Below, in pieces: positions 1 through 13,400 of a stretch of DNA of 64,000 nt (position 1 is its first letter; every line of letters begins with the position of its first letter). The translations under genes and the position numbers were made by a program. Source of the stretch: Leptidea sinapis. Lineage: Eukaryota; Arthropoda; Insecta; Lepidoptera; Pieridae. The notes beneath the pieces are model-generated. The model was given only the letters and a program-made list of their open reading frames with translations, searched no databases and was not told the origin of the DNA. The stretch spans positions 3,107,501 to 3,171,500 of the forward strand of contig NC_066266.1 in assembly GCF_905404315.1 (NCBI RefSeq). The letters are read 5' to 3'.

Positions 1-1084
1 CGTAGGGAATAGCAAATTTCAGGATGACACGATAGGCATGAGCTTCCGAAATGTTTGCCGAGGTTCTGCTGTTTTTTCAACGACTCGGCCTCGGACTGTC
101 GCCTTGATTGGATTAGATGGCGCCGGCTAGATTTGATCAAAATTAGCAACGCTTTTACTCTGACGGCTTGCCGAGTGATTGACTTTCAATGCGACTCCTT
201 TTAGAAGCGAAGAGTTTCTCTGACTAGATTTAAAATAATGTTTTTGTTGCTGTACAAATGTCGCTACCGCCATAAGTCTCTTAAAGTTTTTATTCATCAT
301 ATTATCACCGGTTTGCATTCCATATCATCATGGATCATTGGTGGGAATTTTTTCATACAAACGTTACTCTCTTTTCTCCTTGATATTTAAGCCTAAATCA
401 AAATTATTTTCATATAAGATCAGACTATCATTATCTTTGTATTTCTGTTTTGCTTTTTTATATATGTTTTTGTAAATGCTAGGCTACTACCTACAAGAAG
501 TACTTAAAACGACTTAGTCATGCAGGCCGCAAACAGAAGCCTTGTATAGGTACAATTCCGATAACAATAACCGAAAAAATTAAAACACTCTGACACAAAA
601 TATTTCCTGTCCAATCAGTTTCCAAACTTTCATTAGGATTGGTTCCTTTTTGGAGCTTTTTAAGATTTTTTGTTAGAGCTGCATTTATTCTCATCGCCAG
701 CTGCCTTTATTAATCATTGGCTCGATCGTTAGATTAATCTGAGAAAGGCCTTAGCTTATCTTACCTCTTAAATCTCATCATCAGGACCTAACGAAATGCC
801 AATTTTATATGAAGCAGCAATGTGTGCCCATAACAGCTGTTAGTAGTATTGCATCAGATCATATTCAGATCGGAATACTGGGTCTCTTTATTTCGAGCGA
901 ATGCGAATTCCGTGGCGATTTGGATGAAAAACTTAAATTGATCCCGAAGAAACTGGTGTGGTTCAATAGATCGAGATAATACTTAAGTCGACCCATTTTC
1001 TAGCTTTCGTACATCACTCTATCAGCTCAAATAATTAGTCCGCGTGCATCGCAGAGTTGCACGAATCGTGGACTGCGTGTTAAT

Positions 1085-1190
1085 CTCTGTGATCGTCTCA
1101 ATCGCTACGCAAAGACGTCGTCTTGTGTGTCTCATTTATCACGGGTAGTGTTGAAGTGCAGTTTAACCTGGATCCTGCTGTCAGTGTTTG
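1085..1190 (+). mobile_element. Degenerate jockey-type LINE scrap
   Basis: It resembles the reverse-transcriptase tail seen better at 50704 and 61327, with the shared words CATTTATCACGGG and CAGTTTAACCTGGATCCTGC. Too decayed for a reading frame. Confidence 0.4.
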
Positions 1191-2424
1191 GAGTCCCAAC
1201 GCGTGGTTTTGAAGAAACTTTCCTTCATGCATTTCCCGCTTGATAAGGCAAAAAGTACGCTTACACTAGTTAAAAGCAATGCTCCTGTGGCGTTGATTTC
1301 TCTGGTGTTGCAGGGCACGGTTGCCAGAGATCACTTACCATCAAGTGACCTAAATTTATTCTGTATTGCAAACAAAGTTTGTTACATGAATAGTTTGTTT
1401 TTTTAAGCTTTTATAAATCTGGGAAACAAAATTATTTCAGCTCGGTATACAAATATTTCTAAAGTCCTCCGCGCTTAAACAGGATATAACCAGGAATGTA
1501 AACACAAGCTCAAATTAAACTGTTAGGAACGTCCCCAAAAAATGAACGTAACATCAACATTCAAAACCTCATACATTTTTAACTAAGCACACATTTCCGT
1601 GCCGACGAAAATGAAAATAATCAAAAGTCCCCGAGTGCTGTCCTACTTAACATTTCGGACACGACGTGTTTTGTGATGTTTCCAGGTGTTTTTTTGTTGG
1701 ACTAAGAATATCGAAGCCACTCGTATTCGGAAGGATATATTTTTACTTCCGAGTAATGACAGGTCCAAATGACTTATCCACCTTTTATTTCTTTTAAGGT
1801 ATTCCTCAAAGGATACTGTGACTCTTGATCTAATGTATATCTTCAATTCTCATCCCTGCAACTGCATGCATTAAGTTAATAAATACCTTTTTTGTGTTAT
1901 TCATCGATGTTATATGTACTTGATCAAAAACAGCATGAGAAATAAGGGCAGAAATAAATGCGTCTCCATAATATGTGTGTATATTTAGTAGCTATTGTCG
2001 GTTTAAATGTGGTTATGTAATAAAATTATGACCGGTTTACGCAAGGGTCATATTTCGGACCACTCCTATTACTTGCGGGTAGTGAAGTAATTATCATTTT
2101 AGTGAGCTTTCCGTTTCCAAGAAGGTAGAACGATCATATTACTACGATGTTAGCCTTCCCTGATGTTATTACGCTTATTCCAATTAAGGCAAAATTTACA
2201 ATTACAAACACCTATACAAATAATTAAATTCATAGCTTTTTACAAACTGCATATAAAGTTTTATGCGATAAGAATTACAGCGTTAGCATACCGGTACGAG
2301 ACCAGGAAATTATTTCCATAAATTTTGTCTTGCTGTCTCTTGATCCCGAATAATCCTCGAACCGATTTGTCGGGACCTTTACAGGCAGTTGGCTTCTTTT
2401 TATGAGAAAAAGTAATGAGAAAAA

Positions 2425-2500
2425 CGTTCACTTGATGGTAATTGATATGTCCTATCTATAACAATGCCGTGCCGGATCATGTTTCTTGCATAAACACAAA
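2425..2500 (-). mobile_element. Old LINE 3'-end scrap
   Basis: GATGGTAATTGATATG and GCCGTGCCGGAT match the reverse complement of the repeat at 53630-53830 and the same-strand copy at 29745-29990. Confidence 0.35.
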
Positions 2501-2899
2501 TCTGACCTGTATCGATTTTCCGGTCGTCACTTTGAGCCATCCGACATTTTAAAGTGACGAGCGATAGAGCTCATCTGAAAGGGTGCATACTCAGACGTCA
2601 ATGTTATTTAGTTGTTAAAGACGATGATGAAAACGAGAACAAAATCCAATTCATTGATCGTATTTAGTTCAAGTTCAATGGTAAGTCATCTCGCCTTCTT
2701 GTGAAACAAACTGAAATTTGTCCTTTATGGGATGGTTTGATTCCCTCGACAATATTGCACAAAAAGTTTATTTGGCGATGGAAGAAAGTGTATTGAGAAT
2801 TTTCACCAAACGATCTCTATTTTGTTATAGGTGAATAAATTTTTATAGTTAGTTATGCTTATCGCAGCTATTTATATTGACGATTATGACATATTATTT

Positions 2900-2965
2900 T
2901 TAGGCAGTCGATATTAGTACCATCTTTGTGCTGCAAAAGAGGGCTTTTCGCGCTATTAATGACTC
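2900..2965 (+). mobile_element. LINE reverse-transcriptase scrap
   Basis: TTGTGCTGCAAAAGAGGGCT encodes VLQKRA, a short conserved stretch from the end of LINE reverse transcriptases. The same word occurs at 12886. Confidence 0.4.
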
Positions 2966-5900
2966 GGACATAGTGTATCCTAGATATCATTAAGAGCAAA
3001 ATTTCAAAAAATTAACAAATTAATTTTTGCCTCTTAGTAAATTCTGGAACATATTATATGTGTGCTTCTTAAACATTAGCAATTTTCTATAAGTTGTTGT
3101 AATGTTAATGCTAACACCAGGAAGTCAACAAGGCCTTTTATGCATAGCTTACGTTCTAGAAAAGCTAAAACAGCTGTGTAAAATTTAAAAACATTAAAAT
3201 GAGTTTGTTGAAGGGATAAAATAATTTCGTAAATGACATCATACCTTGGTACTGAAGCGATTGCCAAGATAATTAATGAATAAATGTTATTGTAATGCAA
3301 ATTAATTAAAACAAGAGGCGGGCTGAGTCGGTTGTGCCCGTTTTGAAAAGTATCTGAGTTTGATTTTCATCAACTCGAAAATGTCAGAAAAAATTTACTT
3401 TAAAATACTTTACAGAGGCATAGCTTCAAAGTCGTCAAATTATTCAAATTGTAAGAAACATTGTTACAAAAAATTCTAAGGCTCAAAGTATTAATCAGCT
3501 GAAACAAAGCTTTCCCTTGTCATCTTGTCGTCAGATTCGGCATGAAATTTTTTTACGTACTCTTCTTAAATAAAATATTATCGTTATAAAGGTGAGGCAA
3601 TAATACTTTGGAATGTTTAACTTCATTCACTAAGGGGTGAATCGCGCTAAAAGAAATGGAGACGTCGCAAAAACAAATTGCGATCGTTCCATTTTACAGT
3701 CCAGGGCATCTACCGACGGCGTGTTATAATAAATTTGTAATGCAATATGCATTCGCTAGAGGCGGTCTTACCTTTGCAGTTGAGGTGATTTTAAAATAGC
3801 TAGAGTTTTGGTCACGTTTTCAATCGGCTCTTTTTAATGGTAACTATAATTCCGGAATACTCAGACCATACAATACTGATTTGGATCTGCATATATAATG
3901 GCGATTTCTTGCATTAGAGTTAGCTTATTAGTTGCTCATCGAGTTTCCATTAACTTTGCGCATGAGATACATTTCCAAATATTATCAAGAACTCGACCTT
4001 AATTTCATTGTATATATCTTCGTGTTTTTAACCTCTATCAGTTCTGTTCTATGTTACAATATCGCCGATCAATCTACGAGGCGCTGGACACTTTCAAACA
4101 ATCAACGGATAGAGTGTCCGAGCTATTGATCCTCTTAAATGGACTTTATATTGCGTTTGCGGCAAATCGCATTAAGTCATCGATAATGCTTCTCGTAAAT
4201 TTGATTTATTTCCTGCGAGGCTTTTCGAAATTCGACGCTTTTGTAGTAAACGGGTCGATGTAAGTATGATGAATATGGTAGAAGATATGCAGCTTCATTT
4301 CAATTATTTTCAAGTTCAATTTCAATTATTTTAATATTTTTTAGGAAACTTTCACTCATTTCATATTATTTGCAAAATGCGGAATTTTCCTAAAATACAC
4401 ATGTGCAGTAGCACACAAGAACCGATCGATTAGAGCGAACTTTACAACATTCCACACTTTTTATAGTTTTAGAACACGTTTGTTTTTAGTAAAAAAAATA
4501 TAAGGACTTAAAAACTACAAATAATTTTAGAGAATCTAACATCTAAACAACAGTGCTACCTATCCGTTAACGGTCTTACTATAGTAATATTTATATTAAA
4601 TACAATCTGTGACTTTATAACATAAAAGAAATTGGTGTAACGGTTTTACAAAAGAATAATAAATGAAACATACGAATACTAAAATCTTAAGTATATAAAG
4701 TTAGAAAATCATGCATTGATAATTCTTAGGCTAGGACAAATTTACAAAAATCAGAATCTGAAAAGTACGCTAATATTGCTACTGAGCAAATATTTTAAAA
4801 CACAAAAATATATCACAAAAATGAAACCAGTTAAAGTTTACGAGTGCACTTTACCATCACACTATACAACACCCCACTAAATACAGAAAACATAAGTCCG
4901 AAGAAATGACCAGAAAGTCGGACACACAGGACCACAGGACTATTTAAATAAAAACACCTTAGAAGCTGTAATGTAAATTGGAAATGGATTTAATCGGCAA
5001 TCGGTCGCAGATGCTTCTAATGCCAGCAGTCAAGTCACGACGAGGGCGTGCAGCGAAGAAACCTGCATCCAGCACGTGCAACATTCATGCGAACAGTCAC
5101 AAAACGGTTTGTACGAGCTCTGATAATGTGTCCGGTTATTATTGTAACTATATACTTAATGGGCGAATACGATAATATGAGCATTGTGCATTTATTTTAG
5201 CAATTTTGTAATATTTTTCTTTAAATATACCTATTCTTTAAATCGATTAAATATATTCGTAAATATAATTGCTATTAGAAGTTGTTGATAGAAGCTCCTA
5301 ATATATTGAAAAATTAAAACTAATTACAGTTTAACAAATACGCAGTTTAAATAACAACTAAAGCGTATAAAAAATTCTCATTGCAACCAAATTGTATCAA
5401 GCGTCACTTACCTGATAACTTTCGGGTTCTTTTAATTTTTCTGGTTAATAATATATTTTTATTTCCCTTTGTCGTCCTCCCAACAAAATGGTTTAAACTA
5501 TAAATTCAAAAGATCCATGACCCTCTTAAAGTATTATTTCTTTTCAAATAAAAGATATGTATCAACTTTCATATTATCATATTCGCTGCGTATTGCATGA
5601 TCGTGCCCTTAGTTATTGTATTGTTTACCTTTATCTAATAATTATTACTTTATTCTTATAGGAATACAGACACCGACATCGTCAGCGACACTTGACATTA
5701 TTCACATATTAACATCATTCATTCATTTAATATTAAAACATAGAATTTGTAAAACCATCAAAATTTGCAATTAATAACTATGTAGCACGGTCGAAAGGCT
5801 TGAAAGAATTTTTGTTATCGACCAGTTTATCTACATTTTTATACCTTCCCTCACGCCAGTGTGTAAGCGAAATAGAAATGTACGAAATTGAAAGCGTGCT

Positions 5901-7469
5901 ATAGGGACCAATTGTAATATGGGTTGCTAACCGAAATTCTTCTTGCTTCACGACCGCATTTTACTGTCTTATGAAAACATTATTCTTTAACTGACACAAT
6001 AAAGTAAATATTATAAACAACACGAGACTTTCATTTATTTATACCTGTTCAAAACACACTGCATACTACTTCAATACAAAATGTTCAATGGGATATAGCA
6101 TGCATTTAGGTTGTTCCTTAGATTAATTGGAGAACATATATGATTTAATATTGCTGTCATATCTATTTTGGTGTACTCCAATATTAACTTTAACCATAAA
6201 AAAACTAAATACTTTACTCATATTTTTAAAATATATTCTTGTGCTCAATATTTAGCGAGACGTATTGTACACTGACTCGAAACGGCGTGAAAGCCTTCTC
6301 ACATGGTTTGATTTTAGTTGTTAGTCCGATGTTGTTCAGGCCATTCAATTGGAATCGTTTCAAAATTGGTAGCCTAAGTGGCGGATTGCGAAGAACTCAT
6401 GAAATGTGTAATAAATATGTGTAATGTTTACTAAATGTTATAGGATTCGTATAATAATGATTGTATTTTGAGAACTTGTCTTTTATTAGCCTCGAACCAA
6501 ATATAAAACTAAGTGTTACGTTAAAACATATAGAAACTAGTTGAAGTCGACGTACTCAGACATGTCGATTTTTATTAGCCAAAACGGTTGAAGCGACAAA
6601 TGTTGAATGGTTGAACTTTTATTGTATCACTTTTATTGGCAGGCTGGTTAGACAGTTCAAGTCATAAGCCATTTATTTAGAGGTTCATCCAGCCTAGCGC
6701 AACTCTCTAAGAAAAAAGCGATTCACTCGATTGTATGAAACGTGCAGTCATCATAGATTGACAGATGACGGCTATTATCTTGTAAAAAACGGAGATAGCC
6801 GAAAGCCACTACGTTTTATTCAACTGTTCGCTTTCAAACCTAGCCGGATTTTACTTCGTGGCCAATTACCTTATTGTAATTACTAACTATTTCAAACTTA
6901 AATCAAATGACTGTACATTTAATACTAAACTAAATTTCAATTTTTACTTAGGTCACTTACACACTTAGGCAGTCCCGTTTCTTATTACGTAGTATTTACA
7001 ATTCTCTTTGAGTTCATCAACTAAAATCAAACCGTGTGAAATCTTACCAACATAATTCGTCGTTACTTAATAAAAAGCGTATTCCATTTGAAGGTCTTCA
7101 AATGTTTTTTTTTACGACTACAACCACATATTTGTGATCAGATATGCAATAATTGTAATGTAATATTTTCTTGTGATATTTGATGTAACTTACAACTGTC
7201 CCGCATGTGTTCTACTAAATGCTTAAAGTTTTTAAACCTATTATATTTTACTTGTCTATCGGCGCTTGTAATATTTTTAACCGACCTCAAGAAAGGACGA
7301 GGTAATTTTTTATGTTTGTTTCCACTTACTTCTGTTGTTTTGAGTTAATTAGAAAAAATCTTTATCGTTTGAAAGAGTGCATTCCCAGATTGGTCCCTTA
7401 TGTTTTAGATTTAGTTATAAATTTTATTTTAGTATTTTTTTATGACGTGACGAAACAAGCAAGAGGTTT

Positions 7470-7800
7470 TCCTGATGGTAAGTGATACGCCCTGCCCATC
7501 ACATTATATTCCGGCTTCCATCCAACTTATTCCGGCAATTTCCAAATCCTTGACCAGATCATCGGTCCATCTTTTAGGGGCCTTCTAACACTACGTCTTC
7601 CAGTACGTGGTCACCATTCGATAATTTTGCTGCCCCGAACTATGTGCCCTGCCCACTGCCACTTCAGTTTCGCAATCAACCGGGCTATGTGGGCGACTTT
7701 GGTTCTCTTAGCGATCTCCTCATTTCTGATTTTTTCTTATATTTGATCGGCAGGGAAACTCCGAGCATAAACCTCACCATATTGCTTAAGGCCGTATGAG
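7470..7800 (-). mobile_element. RTE-type LINE 3' fragment, antisense
   Basis: The reverse strand carries a decayed RTE ORF end. GATCTCCTCATTTCTGATT, GCCCACTGCCACTTCAG and CATCTTTTAGGGGCC are shared with or related to the copy at 11390-11612. A LINE 3' scrap (TGATGGTAAGTGATACG) abuts its left side. Confidence 0.6.
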
Positions 7801-9839
7801 AAAGGCATTAAACAACATTAATATTAAATTAATATAATAAAATTAAAGCGTTTTCATGAAGCCGAAATGTAGCCATCAAACTCCTTAGAGAAACTAGTAT
7901 CCTATATTAGTTCGGGCCTATTAGAATTTTCAATAAAATTACAACTAAGCTTCTTGTACTTGAGTACTATTTGTGCGCCTACCTACCTACATTCGTAACT
8001 TATTGGCGTTATAAATAAAAAATTTACTCGCATACATATGAGCTGAAAATATGTCAGAAATATGATAGTCATAATTACTAAAAATGTGACCGCCTCAGAA
8101 AAGTTGGGTTAAAAATAATTAAGTTTTATTCCCTGCCTTTTATTCCCCCAGTACTCTTTAAGTTACTTATAGAGCAGCGAGAGTTAAATTTGTATTAAGC
8201 GAAATTATAAATTCCAGCAAACGTTAACGGACAAACTTTGGCTATTGTTTTAATTGAATTTTAACAATTACCAACAGATATTATTCTTCGGGACGGTCGC
8301 GGTGCAAACAGAGCTGTGTAATTAAGATTGGTTCGAAATTCCATTTCGTTAGTTAACTCTTGTCTGTCACGTCTCTGAAATGGCAAATACGATATGGTAG
8401 CCCGTATCGAATCGTCTTATGAGATTTAGTAAAGGTGACGATTAGTATTAGATAACTGAAGAGTTTGAGCAAGCTACTGGATCTACCAGTTCGATCCCAA
8501 ACTTTATTTTAAATATTATTTATAGTACAGCCGCCACATTGGCACCGCACCGGACGCGGACTGATCATTTGTTGTGGTATTCATATTTCAATATGAATTT
8601 TACTAGATTAAATTTATTAGATTGGAAGACTTCAATTGTGAGTTATTAATGCTAACACTGTTTTTTAAACGTGTAACAATATCAAAATTATAAGCAGACT
8701 TCATTCCAGTTTCATTGGCTATGCGTTACCGAATTATGATGGCTGGCGGCGCGAAATGGCCCACTGTTTTGGCTGGTCAAGTATAAATTTTATACACTTA
8801 ATAGGGAATTTGGTGGAGGGAATATAACCTCTTACCTTATTTGATGATCTCGTTCTCGCCAGCTGATCTCCAATTGACATATTACTATTTTCACGCACAG
8901 GTTTAAGTTTATTACTTAATTATATGTTTAAGCGGATCTAATCGGATATACGAGATATATATGTGGCGGTGGCGATCCTTCTGTAATCGTGAGAGTGGCG
9001 GCTCGTAGGACCAATGTGAACCACTTATACCATATAGGTGACCGTGAACACTGCAATTAATGAAATGCATAATATTTAGTTTATAGAAACGGTTTAAAGG
9101 AGATTCTGATGGAGGAGTGGGATTGATATTGGGACATAGATATAAATATATAATAATCCGCGCAACCAATCGGTGCTTTGCTGCTTGATCAGCATAAAAG
9201 CGGAGTGTGTGCGTTTCCGGTGCGGCCGCGGCGCCGCGACGATTCCTGCAGCGTGTACAAGTAGCCTTAGACAAAATCTTTTAGCCAGTTTTAAATATTG
9301 ATGCGAAGGAAGTCGGAGAAAAAGCGTTCCTAGCTGTTATACCCGTGTGCGCCAGAGTAGTGGTTATTAATAAGTAAATGCTTTAATACTTCTAAAAAGC
9401 CAAAGTTGGTATTTTATTTAGTTTTTACTATTTTAACAAATTAGATAGTATAGGATGATAGACCTGGGCATGATGACGTCACACTTCGCCGCCCGATGGT
9501 ACGACGTTAACAACTCACTATAAGAATTGCAGAACTTTGTTACATACACTTATATTATTTATAAGATTCAAAATGAGGAAATGGGAGGTCGATTCCTATG
9601 GGGTGACTGAATTGTAAATTATACATACCTACCTACTAAAAAAGTTTGAGCAACTGGCACTCCAATAATAAATATCATTCCCTAAAAATATAACATGATC
9701 ATTCTGTCAGTTAATGTTTCCTCAAAATCGGCTGAGCACATTCAAATATTAGTTGGAACAAAAATTCCGACACTTTGTCGGACACTCGTACAAGTGACGT
9801 GACATCACGTGGAAAAGCACTTTTGTGATTGTTTATATG
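7801..9839. other. Intron sequence without recognised gene
   Basis: No exon seen. Around 9160-9260 is a short GC-rich patch (GCGGCCGCGGCGCCGCG) below a CCAAT and an ATAAAA-like box. It could be a minor promoter, but nothing in the sequence proves it. Confidence 0.35.
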
Positions 9840-10320
9840 ATCGGACTACTGGGACAAGAAAGGCGTATCGGACTAAATCTTACGGGCTAGCTATTCAATT
9901 AAAACCTCTTTGGTCCAATCGCTTATATCATCGAAACTACTAGGACAAGATAGGCTTATCTTCGGGCTAGCCCATTCAATTAAAACAATGACTCTTTAGT
10001 CCAATCGCTTATATCATCGAAACTACTAGGACAAGATAGGCTTATCTTCGGGCTAGCCCATTCAATTAAAACAATGACTCTTTAGTCCAATCGCTTATAT
10101 CATAGAAACTACTAGGACAAGATAGGCTTATCTTCGGGCTAGCCCATTCAATTAAAACAATGACTCTTTAGTCCAATCGCTTATATCATAGAAACTACTA
10201 GGACAAGATAGGCTTATCTTCGGGCTAGCCCATTCAATTAAAACAATGACTCTTTTGTTCAGTCGTTGGCAAGCACACCATGGCTCTTGTCCTAGGACTA
10301 GAGCATTCAGCTAAAGCCTG
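9840..10320. repeat. 86-bp tandem repeat array, about five copies
   Basis: Four near-identical units start at 9913, 9999, 10085 and 10171, exactly 86 bases apart. A diverged unit precedes them (about 9840-9912) and a diverged end follows to about 10320. Each unit contains GGACAAGATAGGCTTATCTT and CGGGCTAGCCCATTCAATTA. Units differ by single changes such as ATCATC versus ATCATA. The array ends about 75 bases before an hnRNP L exon acceptor. Confidence 0.95.
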
Positions 10321-10393
10321 CGTATGCTACGACAGCTGAATTGCAAATAATTTGACCGACAATTTTGTTTTTTATTTTCCTATGATTTTTCAG

Positions 10394-10473
10394 ATATGGA
10401 CTTCGGCAGCGGTGGGCCTCCGCCGCCTGGCATGATGAAGGACAGGCACTGTCCAGCACCGCCTCATCATCCC
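10394..10473 (+). CDS. sm: hnRNP L exon: Gly/Pro linker, first visible exon
   Basis: A pyrimidine-rich tract and CAG precede it and GTAAGT follows. After two bases that finish a codon begun upstream, it encodes MDFGSGGPPPPGMMKDRHC and then a Pro/His end. The Met is internal if the upstream exon is used, and would serve as a start only in a transcript from a downstream promoter. The exon ends in phase 0. Confidence 0.88.
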
Positions 10474-13400
10474 GTAAGTTATCATTGGTGTCTTTATAAA
10501 TTGTACTTGATAGCGCTATTGGTGAAATAAGATGAGAGTACTTTTTACGATGTTAAATAGGCTTTTGTTTGATTTGTTAAAATTTATTCTAAAATGATCG
10601 AAAGCCAACTGGTATTATTAATTCCTCTAAATAATTCTAATCTATGCTAAGAATTGTTTTAATTTTAAACGATAAATAGTCGCGCCAAAAAGGGAGTCGC
10701 CATTTTTTATGGAAAAAGGAGTAGTAACGAGGGTACGGGTCACCTGGTGTTAACTGATCACCGCCGGCCGCCGCCCACAATCTCTAGCAACACCAGAATC
10801 ATAGATCAATATTCCCTTTTTTGTACACAGTCATTTACATTCACATATGAAACTCTCATGGTAGATTTAGATAATCTGTGTTAGGAGAGAATCGCTCATT
10901 GCAAGTTATACAAAACAAAATTAAAAACTAAAAATAATGAAGATATTGTAACTAGTGACTTGGATTATAAACCAACACATCCAGTTATCTAGCCAAAGTT
11001 CCTTGAAAACCGCATTGTGGAGGACCGCCATAGTCATTAATACCATTAATAAGTTCCACATATTCACATTCTGCTAAAGCAATCCTGATAATGATCATTA
11101 TTTTCATTATATCGTTCTGTTTCAGAGAGACGGTCGTGGCTATGGACCTGAAGGCTTCGGTGGGGAAGGTTTCGTCCCGCCACCACCCATGCATCACCCG
11201 GCCATGCCTCCACCGAACCAGGTTTGAAAATTGCACATTCGAAAAATTATAATCATTCAAATTGTGGTTTATTTATTTACTAGTACTTCGCTTAGTGGAA
11301 ATGATTACTTAACCTTATGTGTCCCGGCATGTAGTTATAAAATTTTGGAGCTGTAACTATAAACTATTTCATCGACGAGAATACCCCATCATCATTACCA
11401 TCAGCCCAAAGATTTCCACGACGATCGGTCGTGCGCCGCCCTCGTCCAACGTATTCCGGCGATCTTGACCAGATCTTCGGTCCATCTTGTGGGAGGGGAG
11501 GCCTATCAACACTGCGTCTTTCGGTACGTGGTCGCTATTCGAGGAGTTTACTGCCCCAACGGCCATCTGTCCGTCAAACTACGCGCCCTGCCCACTGCCA
11601 CTTCAGTTTCGCAATACCCCATATAGGGGGTCAATTCCAAAACCCTACCTGTCTGCAGCGACTTTTATCATTAGTTTAGCAAAATTCACCTTAATTAGTA
11701 AAACAACTGCGGTTTAACTTCTACGTCTTGCAGGAGCTCAATGTTGGTGTTATTTTAAAGGCAAAAGTGTAGAGTAACTAATACTAGAAAAGAATAGCGG
11801 GAAAATAACTGTATTTTTTGTTTGACGAAAGGAGAATTTCTTACAGAATTTATGCACATCTGGCCGCTTTATTTTAATATTGTGCGAAATCTACACCATT
11901 AGCCTACTCATTTTTACTAATTTCATAATTATATTTGAGTTGTAAAATAATCTTTAAAATAACACCAACAATAATTCTCGATAAAAAGAAAGAACATCCC
12001 TTCCCAGAAAATGATATCCCTTTAACATGATATGATTAAAAATAAGTAGAGTTATGCTGTATTGTACCTAAATTTATACTCTAATGACCTTATTTATACT
12101 CTAATGGTCCTACAAATAAACTTGGTTACATGTTTACAATATCGTTGACAACACTGTCAATACAATGATAATTCTGCAGTTTTCCGAATGACAAGCTGCC
12201 CAAACATTTGTAAGGCCGATATAGTTTTTCTTATTTCTTGACGTTTTTGTGCATTTGCGCGTATTGAGGCCTTTACCGTTACCATTTTGTTTTCCAATGC
12301 ATATTATAAGTGTTGGTACGACAGTAATCGTATTTGGAAGCCAATTAAGAGAATATTCATGATGTATGTCTACAAAGAGGTTTTATATATAAATTGTAAT
12401 ATTCTAGGGTGGACCTCCTCAGCAAGGTGCGGTGATGATGGTCTACGGCCTGGACCCCAACACTGTCAACGCTGACAGACTCTTCAATCTGTGCTGTCTG
12501 TATGGGAACGTTGTACGGGTAAGTTTTATATTGTACTAGCTGTCCCGATAGACGTTTCTTCTGTTCAAAAAAAGAATTATTTTATTGTATAAACCGGACG
12601 GTGTGCGTCTCTATTTCTTTTTCATTTCAAATAACGATAATAGTTTTAATATAGATATTCGTTAAGTATTTTCATATTTTTTAAGTTTCTGCGTAATTTT
12701 CTTATTTTTTTTTAAATGTAAAAACCTTCCACGAAATATTATAAAACAAAAAAAAAGATGAATGAAGTCGGTAAAGCCGTTCTCATGTTATAGCGTGACC
12801 AGGGGAAATTGGGGTTCATATATATTTATTGATGTATTTATCAATATTGCTATGGGGCAACACTGTTGATATTAATACAATCGTTGTGCTGCAGAAGAGG
12901 GCTATCAACGGAATTTATACTATATTATATTTGCACAAAAGTGAACTTTCTAGAAACTGTCATAACCATAATATTAATACCAGGGTCAACATTAACTTTT
13001 TCTGTGTTATTAATGAACGCGATGTTAAGTTACTCCAAGTTTAAAATGACTTCTACCTGTCATGTAATTCTGTAGTGACAAAAGTAAGCTCAAGACAAAA
13101 CTTTTTAACTTGGAATAACTATACGTTTATCAATACCACAAATAATACCTACTACTCGGCTAAGTCGAGTTAGAAAGTCTTATGTGGGGTGAGTTATATG
13201 CTTTTGCTGGAAGATTTCAGAAAATGTTCAAAACAAAGTTATATTACGTGTTAAAGGTTACTAAAACATAAATGACATACATAATGTTATCACAGATTGG
13301 GAAAGAAGCGACCGCACTCACGGCTATTAAATATTTAATTGTGCTATATTTTTACCCATATTTTTATGGAAAAAAAAACCAGCTGAGTTTCTTGCGCGCG

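Larger units (their letters stand above)
1..7469. other. Upstream intron of hnRNP L (inferred), no exon seen
   Basis: AT-rich sequence without a coding exon that I can recognise. It contains scraps of LINEs listed separately (1085-1190, 2425-2500, 2900-2965). It is inferred to be intronic because the first visible hnRNP L exon starts inside a codon; non-coding exons cannot be excluded. Confidence 0.5.

Noticed and set aside
8912..9274. Minus-strand open frame of 120 codons over the GC-rich patch
   Set aside because: The frame is open mainly because of local GC content; the peptide has no recognisable domain or conservation pattern.
9840..10320. CRISPR-like array
   Set aside because: The units are contiguous with no unique spacers and the DNA is animal. 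It is an ordinary tandem repeat.
11431..11717. Overlapping plus-strand frames
   Set aside because: They run across the antisense RTE insertion and its flanks; the real coding trace is on the other strand and decayed.
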